Notes: a model not told the origin generated them from the sequence alone. 64,000 nt of DNA from Hylemonella sp. (GCA_030680575.1 JAUXVI010000051.1:1-64000); one strand, 5' to 3'. Counted from the stretch's first letter, positions 16,598 to 24,868 are shown. Translations and numbers: made by a program.

Positions 16598-17387
16598 AGC
16601 CGTAACGCGCAAACGTGGCTTGCGCGGGTGCGGCCAGCAGCGCCAGGGCAAAGGCTTCGGCCGGCGCGGGCGCGCCGCGCCGCACGGTGAGGCCGTACGC
16701 CGCACCCACCTGCAAGGCCGCAGGCACCTGCACCACCTTCAGGCGCGGCACTTCCTGTTGCGAGGCCACGGCGTTGGTGCAGTAGGTCAGGAACACGTCG
16801 GCCTGGCCCTGGTCCATGACCCAGGCGTAGGTGCCCCGGCTGGCCGGCGGTTTGGGCGAGTCGGGGCCACCGGTGAGCTTGAGCGCCTTCGCGTCGAGCG
16901 CGGCGTAAGCCCCGGCGCGCACCGCCTCGGCCTTGCGGAACAGTTCCCACGCGTAGTCGCCCGACGGGTCGGCCTTGGGTGTGGAGGTGCCCAGCTTCAC
17001 AGCCGGGTTGAGCATGGTCTCCAGCAGGTTCTGCGGCGTGGCACTCACACCCGCCTGCGTGAGCGCGCACAGGCTGTTGCGCACGAAGACGGTGGGCGCC
17101 GCCCATGCACCTGCAGCAGCCAGGCGCTGCGGGTGCTGGGTGTCGGCCGAAGCGAACACCTGGGCGCCCTCGCCTTTTTCGATGCGCTCGCGCAGCAGGC
17201 CGGAGGCGCCGAAGGTGAGCGCGATCTTCTGGCCGGTGCGGGCTTCGTGATCGCGTGCGATCTCCGTGAGCGCCTCGCGTAGGCTGCCGGCGGCGTAGAC
17301 CTGCAGGGGTTCTTTCGTCATGGGCGCCTCAGGCGTGGCACAACCAGCCAGCGCAGCGATCGCAATGACCGTCAGACGGGTCTTCAC
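16584..17387 (-). CDS. Orphan ModA-like molybdate/oxyanion-binding lipoprotein
   Basis: A 267-residue ModA-family binding protein (LQVYAAGSLREALTEIA and IALTFGASGLLRERIEKGEGAQVFASAD near the N-terminus). Unlike the ModA encoded at 8881 it has a lipobox (ALAGC, Cys16), so it is probably membrane-anchored. Its ATG overlaps the tupA stop by 4 bp, and no ModB/ModC pair of its own is adjacent. It might feed the Tup permease, the FecCD-type permease or ModBC, or act as a sensor. Confidence 0.87.
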   Translation of the reverse strand: MKTRLTVIAIAALAGCATPEAPMTKEPLQVYAAGSLREALTEIARDHEARTGQKIALTFGASGLLRERIEKGEGAQVFASADTQHPQRLAAAGAWAAPTVFVRNSLCALTQAGVSATPQNLLETMLNPAVKLGTSTPKADPSGDYAWELFRKAEAVRAGAYAALDAKALKLTGGPDSPKPPASRGTYAWVMDQGQADVFLTYCTNAVASQQEVPRLKVVQVPAALQVGAAYGLTVRRGAPAPAEAFALALLAAPAQATFARYGFGQP

Positions 17388-18220
17388 TTCGAGGCATTCG
17401 GGAAAAAGAGCTGTTCGCCACCGATCTTGTAGCCGGCAATCGCGGCCTGGCCGGCTGGGCCGGTGACCCAGTCCACAAACTTCAGGCCGTCAGCGGTCTT
17501 CACCTGCGGGTGCTTGACCGCGCTCTCCAGCATCACGCCGTACTGGTTGAACAGACGCTTGTCACCTTCCACCAGCACCACCAGATCACCACGGTTCTTG
17601 AAGTTGAGCCAGGTGCCGCGGTCGGCCAGCACGTAGCCGCCGGCGCTGGAGCCGATGTTGAGCGCCGGGCCCATGCCGCAGCCGCATTCCTTGTAGCCGG
17701 TGCCCTTGTTGGCGTCGGTATCGGTCATCTTCCAGAAGCGCAGCTCGGCCGCGTGTGTGCCGCTCTTGTCACCGCGCGAGATGAAAGGCGCGTTGGCGGT
17801 GGCAACCTTTTTCATGGCGGCCACGATGTCGTTGCCTTTGGTGCCGGCCGGGTCGGCCTTGGGGCCGATCAGCACGAAGTCGTTGTACATGACGGGCAGG
17901 CGCTTGATGCCAAAACCCTCGGTCACGAACTTCTCTTCGGCCACTTGGTCGTGCACGAACACCACGTCGGCATCGCCGCGGCGCGCCATGTCCAGCGCCT
18001 GACCGGTACCCAGCGCCACCACCTTGATGTCGATGCCGCTGGCGGCCTTGAAAGCCGGCAGCAGGTGCGAGAACAGCCCCGACTGCTCGGTCGAAGTGGT
18101 GGACGACATGACGATGGTCTGCGCCGAAGCCGCCATGGATGCTATCGAAATCGTAGCTGCCAGCGCATATTTGACAAGCGCGGGAGCCCTAAAAGACCAT
18201 GAAGATTTGAAAGCGTTCAT
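17384..18220 (-). CDS. tupA: Tungstate ABC transporter binding protein
   Basis: A 278-residue TupA-type protein, which binds tungstate very tightly. After the signal peptide (cleavage near MAASAQ) it reads IVMSSTTSTEQSGLFSHLLPAF, the TTTS-like oxyanion motif of the family, then GTGQALDMARRGDADVVFVHD and FISRGDKSGTHAAELRFW. The signal-peptide coding sequence (residues about 9-27) coincides with a copy of the interspersed repeat at 18138-18196. The gene overlaps tupC upstream and the ModA-like gene downstream by 4 bp each. Confidence 0.92.
   Translation of the reverse strand: MNAFKSSWSFRAPALVKYALAATISIASMAASAQTIVMSSTTSTEQSGLFSHLLPAFKAASGIDIKVVALGTGQALDMARRGDADVVFVHDQVAEEKFVTEGFGIKRLPVMYNDFVLIGPKADPAGTKGNDIVAAMKKVATANAPFISRGDKSGTHAAELRFWKMTDTDANKGTGYKECGCGMGPALNIGSSAGGYVLADRGTWLNFKNRGDLVVLVEGDKRLFNQYGVMLESAVKHPQVKTADGLKFVDWVTGPAGQAAIAGYKIGGEQLFFPNASK
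18138..18196 (+). repeat. Interspersed Comamonadaceae repeat, copy A (tupA signal peptide)
   Basis: GCTATCGAAATCGTAGCTGC, then CAGCGCATATTTGACAAGCG and CGGGAGCCCTAAAAGACC. It runs antisense to tupA and encodes about residues 9-27 of the TupA precursor, most of the signal peptide's hydrophobic core. Confidence 0.75.
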
Positions 18221-18939
18221 ACCTGTTCTCCTTTGACGAATAAATGGGCGGTGGGCGAGACGGCACGCAGCCGCTCGATGTCGAAAAATTCCTGCACCGG
18301 CAGGTCGGCCTGCACCCGCCCCTGCTCCAGGTAGATGACCCGGGTTGCCAAGCGCTTGACTTGGCCCAGGTTGTGGCTGGCAAAGATCACCGTCACCGGG
18401 CGACCATCCTGGCGCTGGGCACCGCTGGCGAATTCGGCCATCAGCTGCTCCACCTCGCGCTTGGCATGCGGGTCGAGGCTGGCGGTGGGCTCGTCAAGCA
18501 TCAGCACGTCGGGCTGCAAGGCCCAGGCCCGTGCCATGGCCAGGCGCTGCTGCTGGCCGCCGGAGAGGGTGCGCGCCGGCCGGCCGGCCTTGTCGGCCAG
18601 TTCGACACGCTCCAGCGCCACCAGCGCCTGTTGCTTGGCCGCCTGCCAAGGCGTGCCGCGCAGCCACAGGGCCAGCGCCACGTTGTTGCGCGCCGAGGTG
18701 CGCAGCATGAAAGGGCGCTGGAACAGCATGGCCTGCCGCGCCGCGCCATTGCACGCGCACTGGCCGGCCGTGGGCCGCTGCAGGCCGTGCAGCAGGCGCA
18801 ACAGCGTGCTCTTGCCGCTGCCGTTGGCCCCCACCAGCGCCACCGACTCGCCGGCACCGATGCCCAGGTTCACGTCCGCCAGGGCATGCACCGGGCCGAA
18901 CGAGACACCGGCCGACTGCAGGTCAAAAATCAGGCTCAT
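18217..18939 (-). CDS. tupC: Tungstate ABC transporter ATP-binding protein
   Basis: A 240-residue ABC ATPase. Walker A GANGSGKS is at about 37-44, the signature LSGGQQQRLAMARA near 145, and Walker B VLMLDEPTASLD near 165. It lacks the C-terminal Mop domain seen in ModC. The 4-bp overlaps with tupB and tupA and the order permease-ATPase-binding protein identify it as the energy subunit of the Tup importer. Confidence 0.9.
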   Translation of the reverse strand: MSLIFDLQSAGVSFGPVHALADVNLGIGAGESVALVGANGSGKSTLLRLLHGLQRPTAGQCACNGAARQAMLFQRPFMLRTSARNNVALALWLRGTPWQAAKQQALVALERVELADKAGRPARTLSGGQQQRLAMARAWALQPDVLMLDEPTASLDPHAKREVEQLMAEFASGAQRQDGRPVTVIFASHNLGQVKRLATRVIYLEQGRVQADLPVQEFFDIERLRAVSPTAHLFVKGEQV

Positions 18940-19679
18940 GCCGCCGCCCCCACCCCGGTCGCGATGCCGTTGGCGTGCCCCTCAACATGCTCGCGCCAGC
19001 GCCGCACCAGGGCAATCAGGGCATTGAGCACCAGCACCACCCCCAACAGGATGAGGCCCAGCGCCAGCGCCAGCGGCAGGTCGCCCTTGCTGGTCTCCAG
19101 CGCGATGGCGGTGGTCATGACGCGGGTGAAGCCGTCGATGTTGCCGCCGACGATCATGACGGCACCGACCTCCGAGATGGCACGACCGAAGGAAGCCATC
19201 AACATGGTGAGCAAGGCGTAGCGCTCGTCCCAGGCCAGCAGCAGGCCGCGCAGGGCGGTGCCGGCGCCGAGCGAGCGCAACTGTTCACCATGCGTGTGCT
19301 CGGCATCCTCGATGACCTGGCGCGTCAAGGCCGTGGACACCGGCAGCACCAGCAGGGCCTGCGCCAGCACCATGGCCTGGAAATTGAACAGCCAGCCCAG
19401 GTGCCCCAGCGGGCCGGAGCGCGACAGCAGCAGGTAGACCACCAGACCGATGACCACCGAGGGAACAGCCAGCAGCGTATTGAGCAGGGTCAGCACCGCG
19501 TTGCGGCCGGCAAAACGGGCCACGCCAAGCCAGGCACCAAGCACCAAGCCCAGGCCACACGCCAGGGCACAGGCGGTGGCGCTGACGGCGAGCGAACGGC
19601 CGACGATGGCGAGCAGTCCGGGGTCGAAGGAGGTGATGAGTTGCAGCGCTGTAGCCGCGCTTTCGGTGAAGGTTGACAT
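18936..19679 (-). CDS. tupB: Tungstate ABC transporter permease
   Basis: A 247-residue inner-membrane permease, first gene of the seven-gene operon. Five to six hydrophobic stretches are visible; the coupling loop EQLRSLGAGTALRGLLLAWDERYALLTMLMASFGRAISEVGAVMIVGGN matches TupB/WtpB-type permeases. It is divergent from the ModE-PBP regulator with only 49 bp between the starts. Confidence 0.9.
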   Translation of the reverse strand: MSTFTESAATALQLITSFDPGLLAIVGRSLAVSATACALACGLGLVLGAWLGVARFAGRNAVLTLLNTLLAVPSVVIGLVVYLLLSRSGPLGHLGWLFNFQAMVLAQALLVLPVSTALTRQVIEDAEHTHGEQLRSLGAGTALRGLLLAWDERYALLTMLMASFGRAISEVGAVMIVGGNIDGFTRVMTTAIALETSKGDLPLALALGLILLGVVLVLNALIALVRRWREHVEGHANGIATGVGAAA

Positions 19680-19723
19680 GCTTGGGTTATCGTACGGACT
19701 CGATCAAAACCCCACCATATGAA

Positions 19724-19737
19724 CTATCGTGCATAGG
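19724..19737. promoter_or_regulatory. Inverted repeat at the tupB/regulator divergence (ModE-like site candidate)
   Basis: The dyad CTATCGTGCATAG (arms CTAT and ATAG) lies within AACTATCGTGCATAGGTT and covers the GTG start of the divergent regulator. It shares the CTAT/ATAG arms of the ModE box at 8833-8855, which suggests autoregulation of the regulator and control of tupB. The half-sites are short, so chance cannot be excluded. Confidence 0.35.
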
Positions 19738-20913
19738 TTGCAGTTTCACTACACATTCGGCTCACAGCCGCAAGACCAGGCCGGACTGATCCGCAACCCG
19801 CTGTTCGATCTGCTCCACGCGGTGCAGGAATCCGGTTCGATCTCGGGCGCGGCGCGTAGCCTGCAACTGTCTTACCGCCACGTCTGGGGCGAGCTCAAGC
19901 GCTGGGAAGGCGAACTGGGACATGAGCTCATCGTCTGGGAAAAAGGCCAGGCGGCACGCCTGACCGAGTTCGGCAACAAGCTGTTGTGGGCCGAGCGCCA
20001 AGCGCAAGCGCGGCTGTCGTCGCAGATCGAAGCCTTGCGCGCCGACCTGGAGCGCGCCTTTGCCGTCGCCTTCGACGACTCGGTGCACGTGGTGACGCTG
20101 TATGCCAGCCACGACGATGCCCTGAGCACCCTGCGCACGCACGCGGCCAGCCAGCACCAGTTGCACCTGGATGTGCGCTTCACCGGCAGCGTGGATGCGA
20201 TTCGTGCCCTGAACGAGGGGCGCTGCGTGATGGCCGGCTTTCACACGCTGCACCAGCCGGGCCAGGGTTCACTGGCCGAGAAGACCTACAAGCCACTGCT
20301 GAAACCCGGACTGCACAAGATCATTGCTTTCGCGCGGCGCAGTCAGGGCCTGATGGTGGCCAAAGGCAACCCGCTCGGCTTGCAGTCGCTGCACGATCTG
20401 CCACGCACCGGTGCGCGCTTCATCAACCGGGCCCTGGGCACCGGCACGCGTGTGCTGGTGGACGAGCTGCTGGCGCAGGCCGGCATCAGCGCCGGCAAAA
20501 TCAAGGGCTTCGAGCATACCGAGCCCTCGCACACCGCCGTGGCCCAGGCTGTGGCAGCCGGCCAGGCCGATGTCGGGCTCGGGATTGAAGCTGCCGCGCG
20601 TGCGCGCGGGCTGGACTTCGTGCCGCTGGTGGAGGAGGACTACCACCTGGTCTGCCTCAAGTCGGCGCTGGACGAACCGGCGGTGCAGGCCTTGTGCCGC
20701 GTGCTGCAAAGCGAAAACTGGCAAGAGGTGCTGCACCAGCTGCCGGGCTACCGGATGGCCGATGCCGCCGGCCAGGTGCTGTCGCTGCGGCGCACGCTGC
20801 CATGGTGGAACTACAGAACCGAGAAGACGCCGTCCGGCGCCAAGCCCGAGCCGGCCCCTCAGAGGGCGCAGGAGCGGAAGCCGCAGAAGATGTCGTCTCG
20901 CCCCGGCAAATAG
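19729..20913 (+). CDS. ModE-type HTH regulator fused to a periplasmic-binding-like sensor domain
   Basis: A 394-residue one-component regulator. Residues about 20-95 are a ModE/LysR-like winged helix (SGSISGAARSLQLSYRHVWGELKRWEGELG). Residues about 105-340 are a PBP-like domain (PF12727 type) with VRFTGSVDAIRALNEGRCVMAGFH and GQADVGLGIEAAARARGLDFVPL instead of the TOBE/Mop domains of ModE. It is divergent from tupB and so probably senses tungstate or molybdate and controls the tup-mol operon. The start is a GTG at 19729; no upstream ATG is in frame. The last ~18 codons overlap the 3' end of the convergent EgtB-like gene. Confidence 0.85.
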   Translation: MHRLQFHYTFGSQPQDQAGLIRNPLFDLLHAVQESGSISGAARSLQLSYRHVWGELKRWEGELGHELIVWEKGQAARLTEFGNKLLWAERQAQARLSSQIEALRADLERAFAVAFDDSVHVVTLYASHDDALSTLRTHAASQHQLHLDVRFTGSVDAIRALNEGRCVMAGFHTLHQPGQGSLAEKTYKPLLKPGLHKIIAFARRSQGLMVAKGNPLGLQSLHDLPRTGARFINRALGTGTRVLVDELLAQAGISAGKIKGFEHTEPSHTAVAQAVAAGQADVGLGIEAAARARGLDFVPLVEEDYHLVCLKSALDEPAVQALCRVLQSENWQEVLHQLPGYRMADAAGQVLSLRRTLPWWNYRTEKTPSGAKPEPAPQRAQERKPQKMSSRPGK

Positions 20914-22136
20914 TAATTGCGGTACTTCGGCGACTTCAGCCGGGCGCGCGTGGCAAACGAGGCGCCACGCAGCACCTTGTGGGTGCCGAACCAGGGCTCG
21001 GAATAATCGCGGTAGGGATCGGCCGCAAAACCGGGGTAGCCGAAGAAGGTGCTACCAGTCCACTCCCACACCTCGCCCCAGCGAAAACCGCGCCGCGCCG
21101 CCGTGTGCGCGGCCAGCTCCCACTCCACCTCGGTCGGCAGACGCCGACCGGCCCAACGGCACCAGGCGTCGGCCTCCCACCAGCTCAGGTGCATGGCCGG
21201 CTGCTCGCCGGCACGGCGCTGGGTCTGGCCGAACAGGGTCTGCAACACCGCGCCCTGGCCGCCACCCCGCGCCACCCCGATCTGCTCCACATGGCGCGGT
21301 GCGCGCCGGCCTTCGCTGTGCGCCTTGTCCTGCAACCAGTCCCAGCCGGCCGGCTGCCAGAACTCGGGTCGGTCGTAGCCACCGTCGGCCACGAACTCGA
21401 CGTACTGCGACCAGCTGACAGGCTGGGCGTCGATCTCGAATTCCGGCACCGCCACCGCATGCGCCGGCCGCTCGTTGTCGAAGGTGAAGCCATGACCGGC
21501 ATCGAGCCCGAGCTGCCAGCGTGTGGCCGGCACCCACAACGGTTCGCGCGCCACGGTGGGCGCCGGCAGTGCGAGTTTCAGCGGTAAACCCAGCGTCTGC
21601 GCCATGTAGAGGAAAGCCTCACCGTGCATGTCCTCGTGGAACAGGGCCAGGCGATAAAAGTAAAGGGCATCATCCTCGTCCGGCGTCTTGGCCAGCAGGT
21701 CCAGCGTGGACTCCAGCGTGTTCAGCAGATAACCCTTGGTGTCGGCCAGCGAAGGCAGGTCCAGGCTCCAGCGGCTGTCGTGCGGCACCCGGCTCGAATC
21801 CCACCAGTGATCGGCATAGGGCAGGAGCGAGGCCAGTTGCGTGGCCAGCGGGTCGCCGTGCGGGCCCTGGTGGCGTTGCAGATTGCGCCCGATCCAGCGC
21901 TCCTGGAACCAGCCGATGTGGCCGAGCTCCCACAGCGGCGGGTTGAGTTCGGGCAGGCAGGGAAAGTCCATGCCCAGCCCGCCCAGCGCCTGCTGGTACT
22001 GCTCGATCAGGTGCAGCGTCTGATTGCGCGCATCCATCAGGGCCAGCCCCAGCAGGTCGCGCCCGGCCTGCCGCATGGTCGGCGAATCGATCGTGCCGGG
22101 CCTGGCGGACAAAGGAAAGGAGGTCATGCGCCGCAT
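20859..22136 (-). CDS. EgtB/SenA-family sulfoxide or selenoxide synthase-like enzyme
   Basis: A 425-residue non-haem iron enzyme. The N-terminal DinB_2-like domain supplies the iron ligands: His73 in ELGHIGWFQERW and the HX3HXE motif HEDMHGE (His167, His171). The C-terminal FGE-sulfatase domain runs from about 200 to 425 and ends with DPYRDYSEPWFGTHKVLRGASFATR and CGFRSCAL. EgtB joins a thiol to hercynine (ergothioneine pathway), and SenA is its selenium counterpart (selenoneine). No egtD, egtC, senB or senC is adjacent, so I cannot choose. Start at 22136, or the second ATG at 22127. Confidence 0.85.
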   Translation of the reverse strand: MRRMTSFPLSARPGTIDSPTMRQAGRDLLGLALMDARNQTLHLIEQYQQALGGLGMDFPCLPELNPPLWELGHIGWFQERWIGRNLQRHQGPHGDPLATQLASLLPYADHWWDSSRVPHDSRWSLDLPSLADTKGYLLNTLESTLDLLAKTPDEDDALYFYRLALFHEDMHGEAFLYMAQTLGLPLKLALPAPTVAREPLWVPATRWQLGLDAGHGFTFDNERPAHAVAVPEFEIDAQPVSWSQYVEFVADGGYDRPEFWQPAGWDWLQDKAHSEGRRAPRHVEQIGVARGGGQGAVLQTLFGQTQRRAGEQPAMHLSWWEADAWCRWAGRRLPTEVEWELAAHTAARRGFRWGEVWEWTGSTFFGYPGFAADPYRDYSEPWFGTHKVLRGASFATRARLKSPKYRNYYLPGRDDIFCGFRSCAL

Positions 22137-22259
22137 TATTCACCGATGCGCCCGATCCAGGCCATGGCGCCCCCAGAAGACCTACGTATTTACCCGTATT
22201 TCCTGGCCAACGATCCCGCTGGCGCGGCGCCCTACAATTTCGCACCTACAAATAATGTG

Positions 22260-22295
22260 ACACGCAGCACCTGCTTGTGAGCCAGTGCTGCGTGT
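22260..22295 (+). terminator. Intrinsic-terminator-like hairpin in the leader of the TRAP operon
   Basis: ACACGCAGCAC and GTGCTGCGTGT form a perfect 11-bp stem with a 14-base loop, followed by TTCTTT. It lies 65 bp before dctQ and just after a -10-like TACAAT at 22233-22238. There is no upstream plus-strand gene to terminate, so it may be an attenuator or the end of a short RNA. Confidence 0.45.
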
Positions 22296-22359
22296 TTCTT
22301 TATCTGTCGATCGTGTTTTCTGACACCTTCCTACTTTTGCTAGCCCTGGGACTGACTCA

Positions 22360-22989
22360 ATGCGCGCTTTACTGAAGTTCTCCAATGCCGTGGACTGGCT
22401 GAACGCCCAAGTCGGCAAATACGTGATCTGGCTCATCTTTGCAGCCACCACCATCAGCGCCCTCAACGCCATCGTGCGCAAGGTCTTCGACACCAGCTCC
22501 AACGCCTACCTCGAAGCGCAGTGGTACCTGTTTGCCTGGTCCTTCCTGGCTGCGGCCGGCTACACCCTGCTGCACCGCGAGCATGTGCGCATCGACGTGC
22601 TGAACAGCCGCCTGCCCAAACGCGTGCAGGTGTGGATCGACATCATTGGCTTCGCCTTCTTCCTGACGCCGCTTTGCATCGTCGTCCTGTACCTCGGCGT
22701 TCCGCTGATGGTCCAGATGTTCCAGACCGGTGAGACATCCCCCAACCCCGGCGGCCTGATCCGCTGGCCGGTCTGGGCGGCGCTGCCTTTCGGCTTTGTT
22801 CTGCTGATGCTGCAGGGCTGGTCGGAACTGATCAAGCGCATCGCCTTCCTGCGCGGTCAAGGTCCGGACCCGATGGGCCGCATCACCGACAAGACGGCCG
22901 AAGAAGAATTGGCCGAAGCCCTGCGCGCCCAGACGGCCGCCGAAATCCTTGAAGCCAGCCCCTCGACCGGCGCTGCCACCCAACGCTGA
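22360..22989 (+). CDS. dctQ: TRAP transporter small permease subunit
   Basis: A 209-residue DctQ-type protein with four hydrophobic segments (about 20-42, 52-70, 92-114 and 138-160) and the conserved REHVRIDVL near residue 75. With DctM it forms the membrane part of a sodium-driven TRAP importer for organic acids. The C-terminus is a charged cytoplasmic tail. dctM follows after 18 bp. Confidence 0.92.
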   Translation: MRALLKFSNAVDWLNAQVGKYVIWLIFAATTISALNAIVRKVFDTSSNAYLEAQWYLFAWSFLAAAGYTLLHREHVRIDVLNSRLPKRVQVWIDIIGFAFFLTPLCIVVLYLGVPLMVQMFQTGETSPNPGGLIRWPVWAALPFGFVLLMLQGWSELIKRIAFLRGQGPDPMGRITDKTAEEELAEALRAQTAAEILEASPSTGAATQR

Positions 22990-23007
22990 GCGGCCGGAGT
23001 ACATCCT

Positions 23008-24801
23008 ATGGAATTCATCACCACCAATTTCGCCCCGATCATGTTCGTGGGGCTGATCATGTTCTTGCTGCTGGGCTTCCCGGTGGCTTTCAGCCTCGGT
23101 GCCTGCGGCCTGTTTTTTGGTTTTGTCGGCATTGAACTGAACGTCTTTCCCTCTTCCGTGATGGCCTGGCTGCCACAGCGCCTGATCGGCATCATGGCCA
23201 ACGACACCTTACTGGCCGTGCCCTTCTTCACCTTGATGGGGCTGGTACTGGAACGCAGCGGCATGGCCGAGGACCTGCTCGAGACCGTCGGCCAGGTCTT
23301 CGGCCCGATGCGCGGCGGCCTGGCGCTGGCAGTGGTCTTCGTCGGCGCGCTGCTGGCCGCCACCACCGGTGTGGTTGCGGCCTCCGTCATCTCCATGGGT
23401 CTGATCTCCCTGCCCATCATGCTGCGTTACGGCTATGACCGGCGTCTGACCAGCGGCGTGATTGCCGCCTCCGGTACGTTGGCGCAGATCATCCCGCCCT
23501 CGCTGGTGCTGATCATCATGGCCGACCAGCTCGGCCGCAGCGTGGGTGACATGTACAAGGGCGCCTTCCTCCCCGGCTTCATGCTGATGGGCCTGTACGT
23601 CGTCTACGTCCTGTTCCTGGCGATCTTCAAGCCGGAACGCGTGCCGGCACTGCCGCCCGAGGCACGCGCCTTCCGCGAGGCGGATGGCAGCAGCGGCTAC
23701 ACCTCGCTGGCCGTGCTGACCGCCTTGTCGGCCACCGTGTCGATCTTCCTCGCGCACAACATGGAGGCTGTGCACAGCTGGTGGCTGGGCACGGAAGTCA
23801 GCGCCGTTGCCACGGACGAAAAAGTCGTGGTGGCCATGTGCGGCGGCGTGTTCCTGGCGCTGGTCATCGCCCTGGTCAACCGCGCCACCAAACTCGGCCT
23901 GCTATCGCGCCTGGCAGAACGCGTGACGTTCGTGCTGATCCCGCCGCTGCTGCTGATCTTCCTGGTGCTGGGCACCATCTTCCTGGGCGTGGCCACGCCG
24001 ACCGAAGGCGGCGCCATGGGCGCCATGGGCGCGCTGATCATGGGCTGGCTGCGCAAACGTCTGGACCTGAAGCTGCTCAAGCAGGCCCTGGCCTCGACCA
24101 CCAAGCTGGCCAGCTTCGTGATGTTCATCCTGATCGGCGCTACCGTGTTCAGCCTGGTGTTCCAGGCCGCAGACGGCCCGAAATGGGTGGAACACCTGAT
24201 GGCCGACCTGCCGGGTGGCCAGGTCGGCTTCCTGATCCTGGTCAACGTCATGATCTTCTTCCTGGCGTTCTTCCTCGACTACTTCGAGCTGTCGTTCATC
24301 GTGGTGCCGCTGCTGGCACCGGTGGCCGACAAGCTGGGCATCGACCTGATCTGGTTCGGTGTGCTGCTGGCAGTCAACATGCAGACCTCCTTCATGCACC
24401 CGCCCTTCGGCTTCGCGCTTTTCTTCCTGCGCTCGGTGGCCCCGGAAAAGCAGTACGTGGACCGCGTGACCAAGAAGGTCATGGAGCCGGTGACCACCAT
24501 GCAGATCTACAAGGGGGCTATTCCCTTCCTGATCATCCAGCTGACCATGGTCGGCATCCTGATCGCCTTCCCGCAACTGGTGACCGGCAGTCTGGACAAG
24601 AAAGTGGAAGTCAACATGGAAAGCATCAGCGATCAGATGCGCGACAGCCTGTCCACCGAAGACGGCAAAGAGAACGCGGAGCCGGGTTATGGCGCGGATG
24701 AGGAGCCCGACACGGCAGCACCCGCACCGCAAGCCGAGAGCGCCGAAGACGACCCGCTCAAGGCCATGCAGGAAGCACTCAAGGCCGACAAGAAGAAATA
24801 G
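23008..24801 (+). CDS. dctM: TRAP transporter large permease subunit with acidic C-terminal extension
   Basis: A 597-residue DctM protein, longer than the usual ~430-residue form. The family features LLLGFPVAFSLGACGLFFG, ATTGVVAASVISMGLISLP and GTLAQIIPPSLVLIIMADQLG are near the N-terminus; an extra central region (about 215-300) adds membrane segments, and the last ~65 residues form an acidic tail rich in Glu, Asp, Ala and Pro. Long DctMs of this kind are typical of the 2-oxoacid or branched-substrate TRAP subgroup. The terminator at 24869-24898 follows. Confidence 0.92.
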   Translation: MEFITTNFAPIMFVGLIMFLLLGFPVAFSLGACGLFFGFVGIELNVFPSSVMAWLPQRLIGIMANDTLLAVPFFTLMGLVLERSGMAEDLLETVGQVFGPMRGGLALAVVFVGALLAATTGVVAASVISMGLISLPIMLRYGYDRRLTSGVIAASGTLAQIIPPSLVLIIMADQLGRSVGDMYKGAFLPGFMLMGLYVVYVLFLAIFKPERVPALPPEARAFREADGSSGYTSLAVLTALSATVSIFLAHNMEAVHSWWLGTEVSAVATDEKVVVAMCGGVFLALVIALVNRATKLGLLSRLAERVTFVLIPPLLLIFLVLGTIFLGVATPTEGGAMGAMGALIMGWLRKRLDLKLLKQALASTTKLASFVMFILIGATVFSLVFQAADGPKWVEHLMADLPGGQVGFLILVNVMIFFLAFFLDYFELSFIVVPLLAPVADKLGIDLIWFGVLLAVNMQTSFMHPPFGFALFFLRSVAPEKQYVDRVTKKVMEPVTTMQIYKGAIPFLIIQLTMVGILIAFPQLVTGSLDKKVEVNMESISDQMRDSLSTEDGKENAEPGYGADEEPDTAAPAPQAESAEDDPLKAMQEALKADKKK

Positions 24802-24868
24802 CGGGAAAGCTGCTGGCACGGGCCCACACCGTGCCAGCCACTGATGCCAGCCCCACCGCTGACCCATG

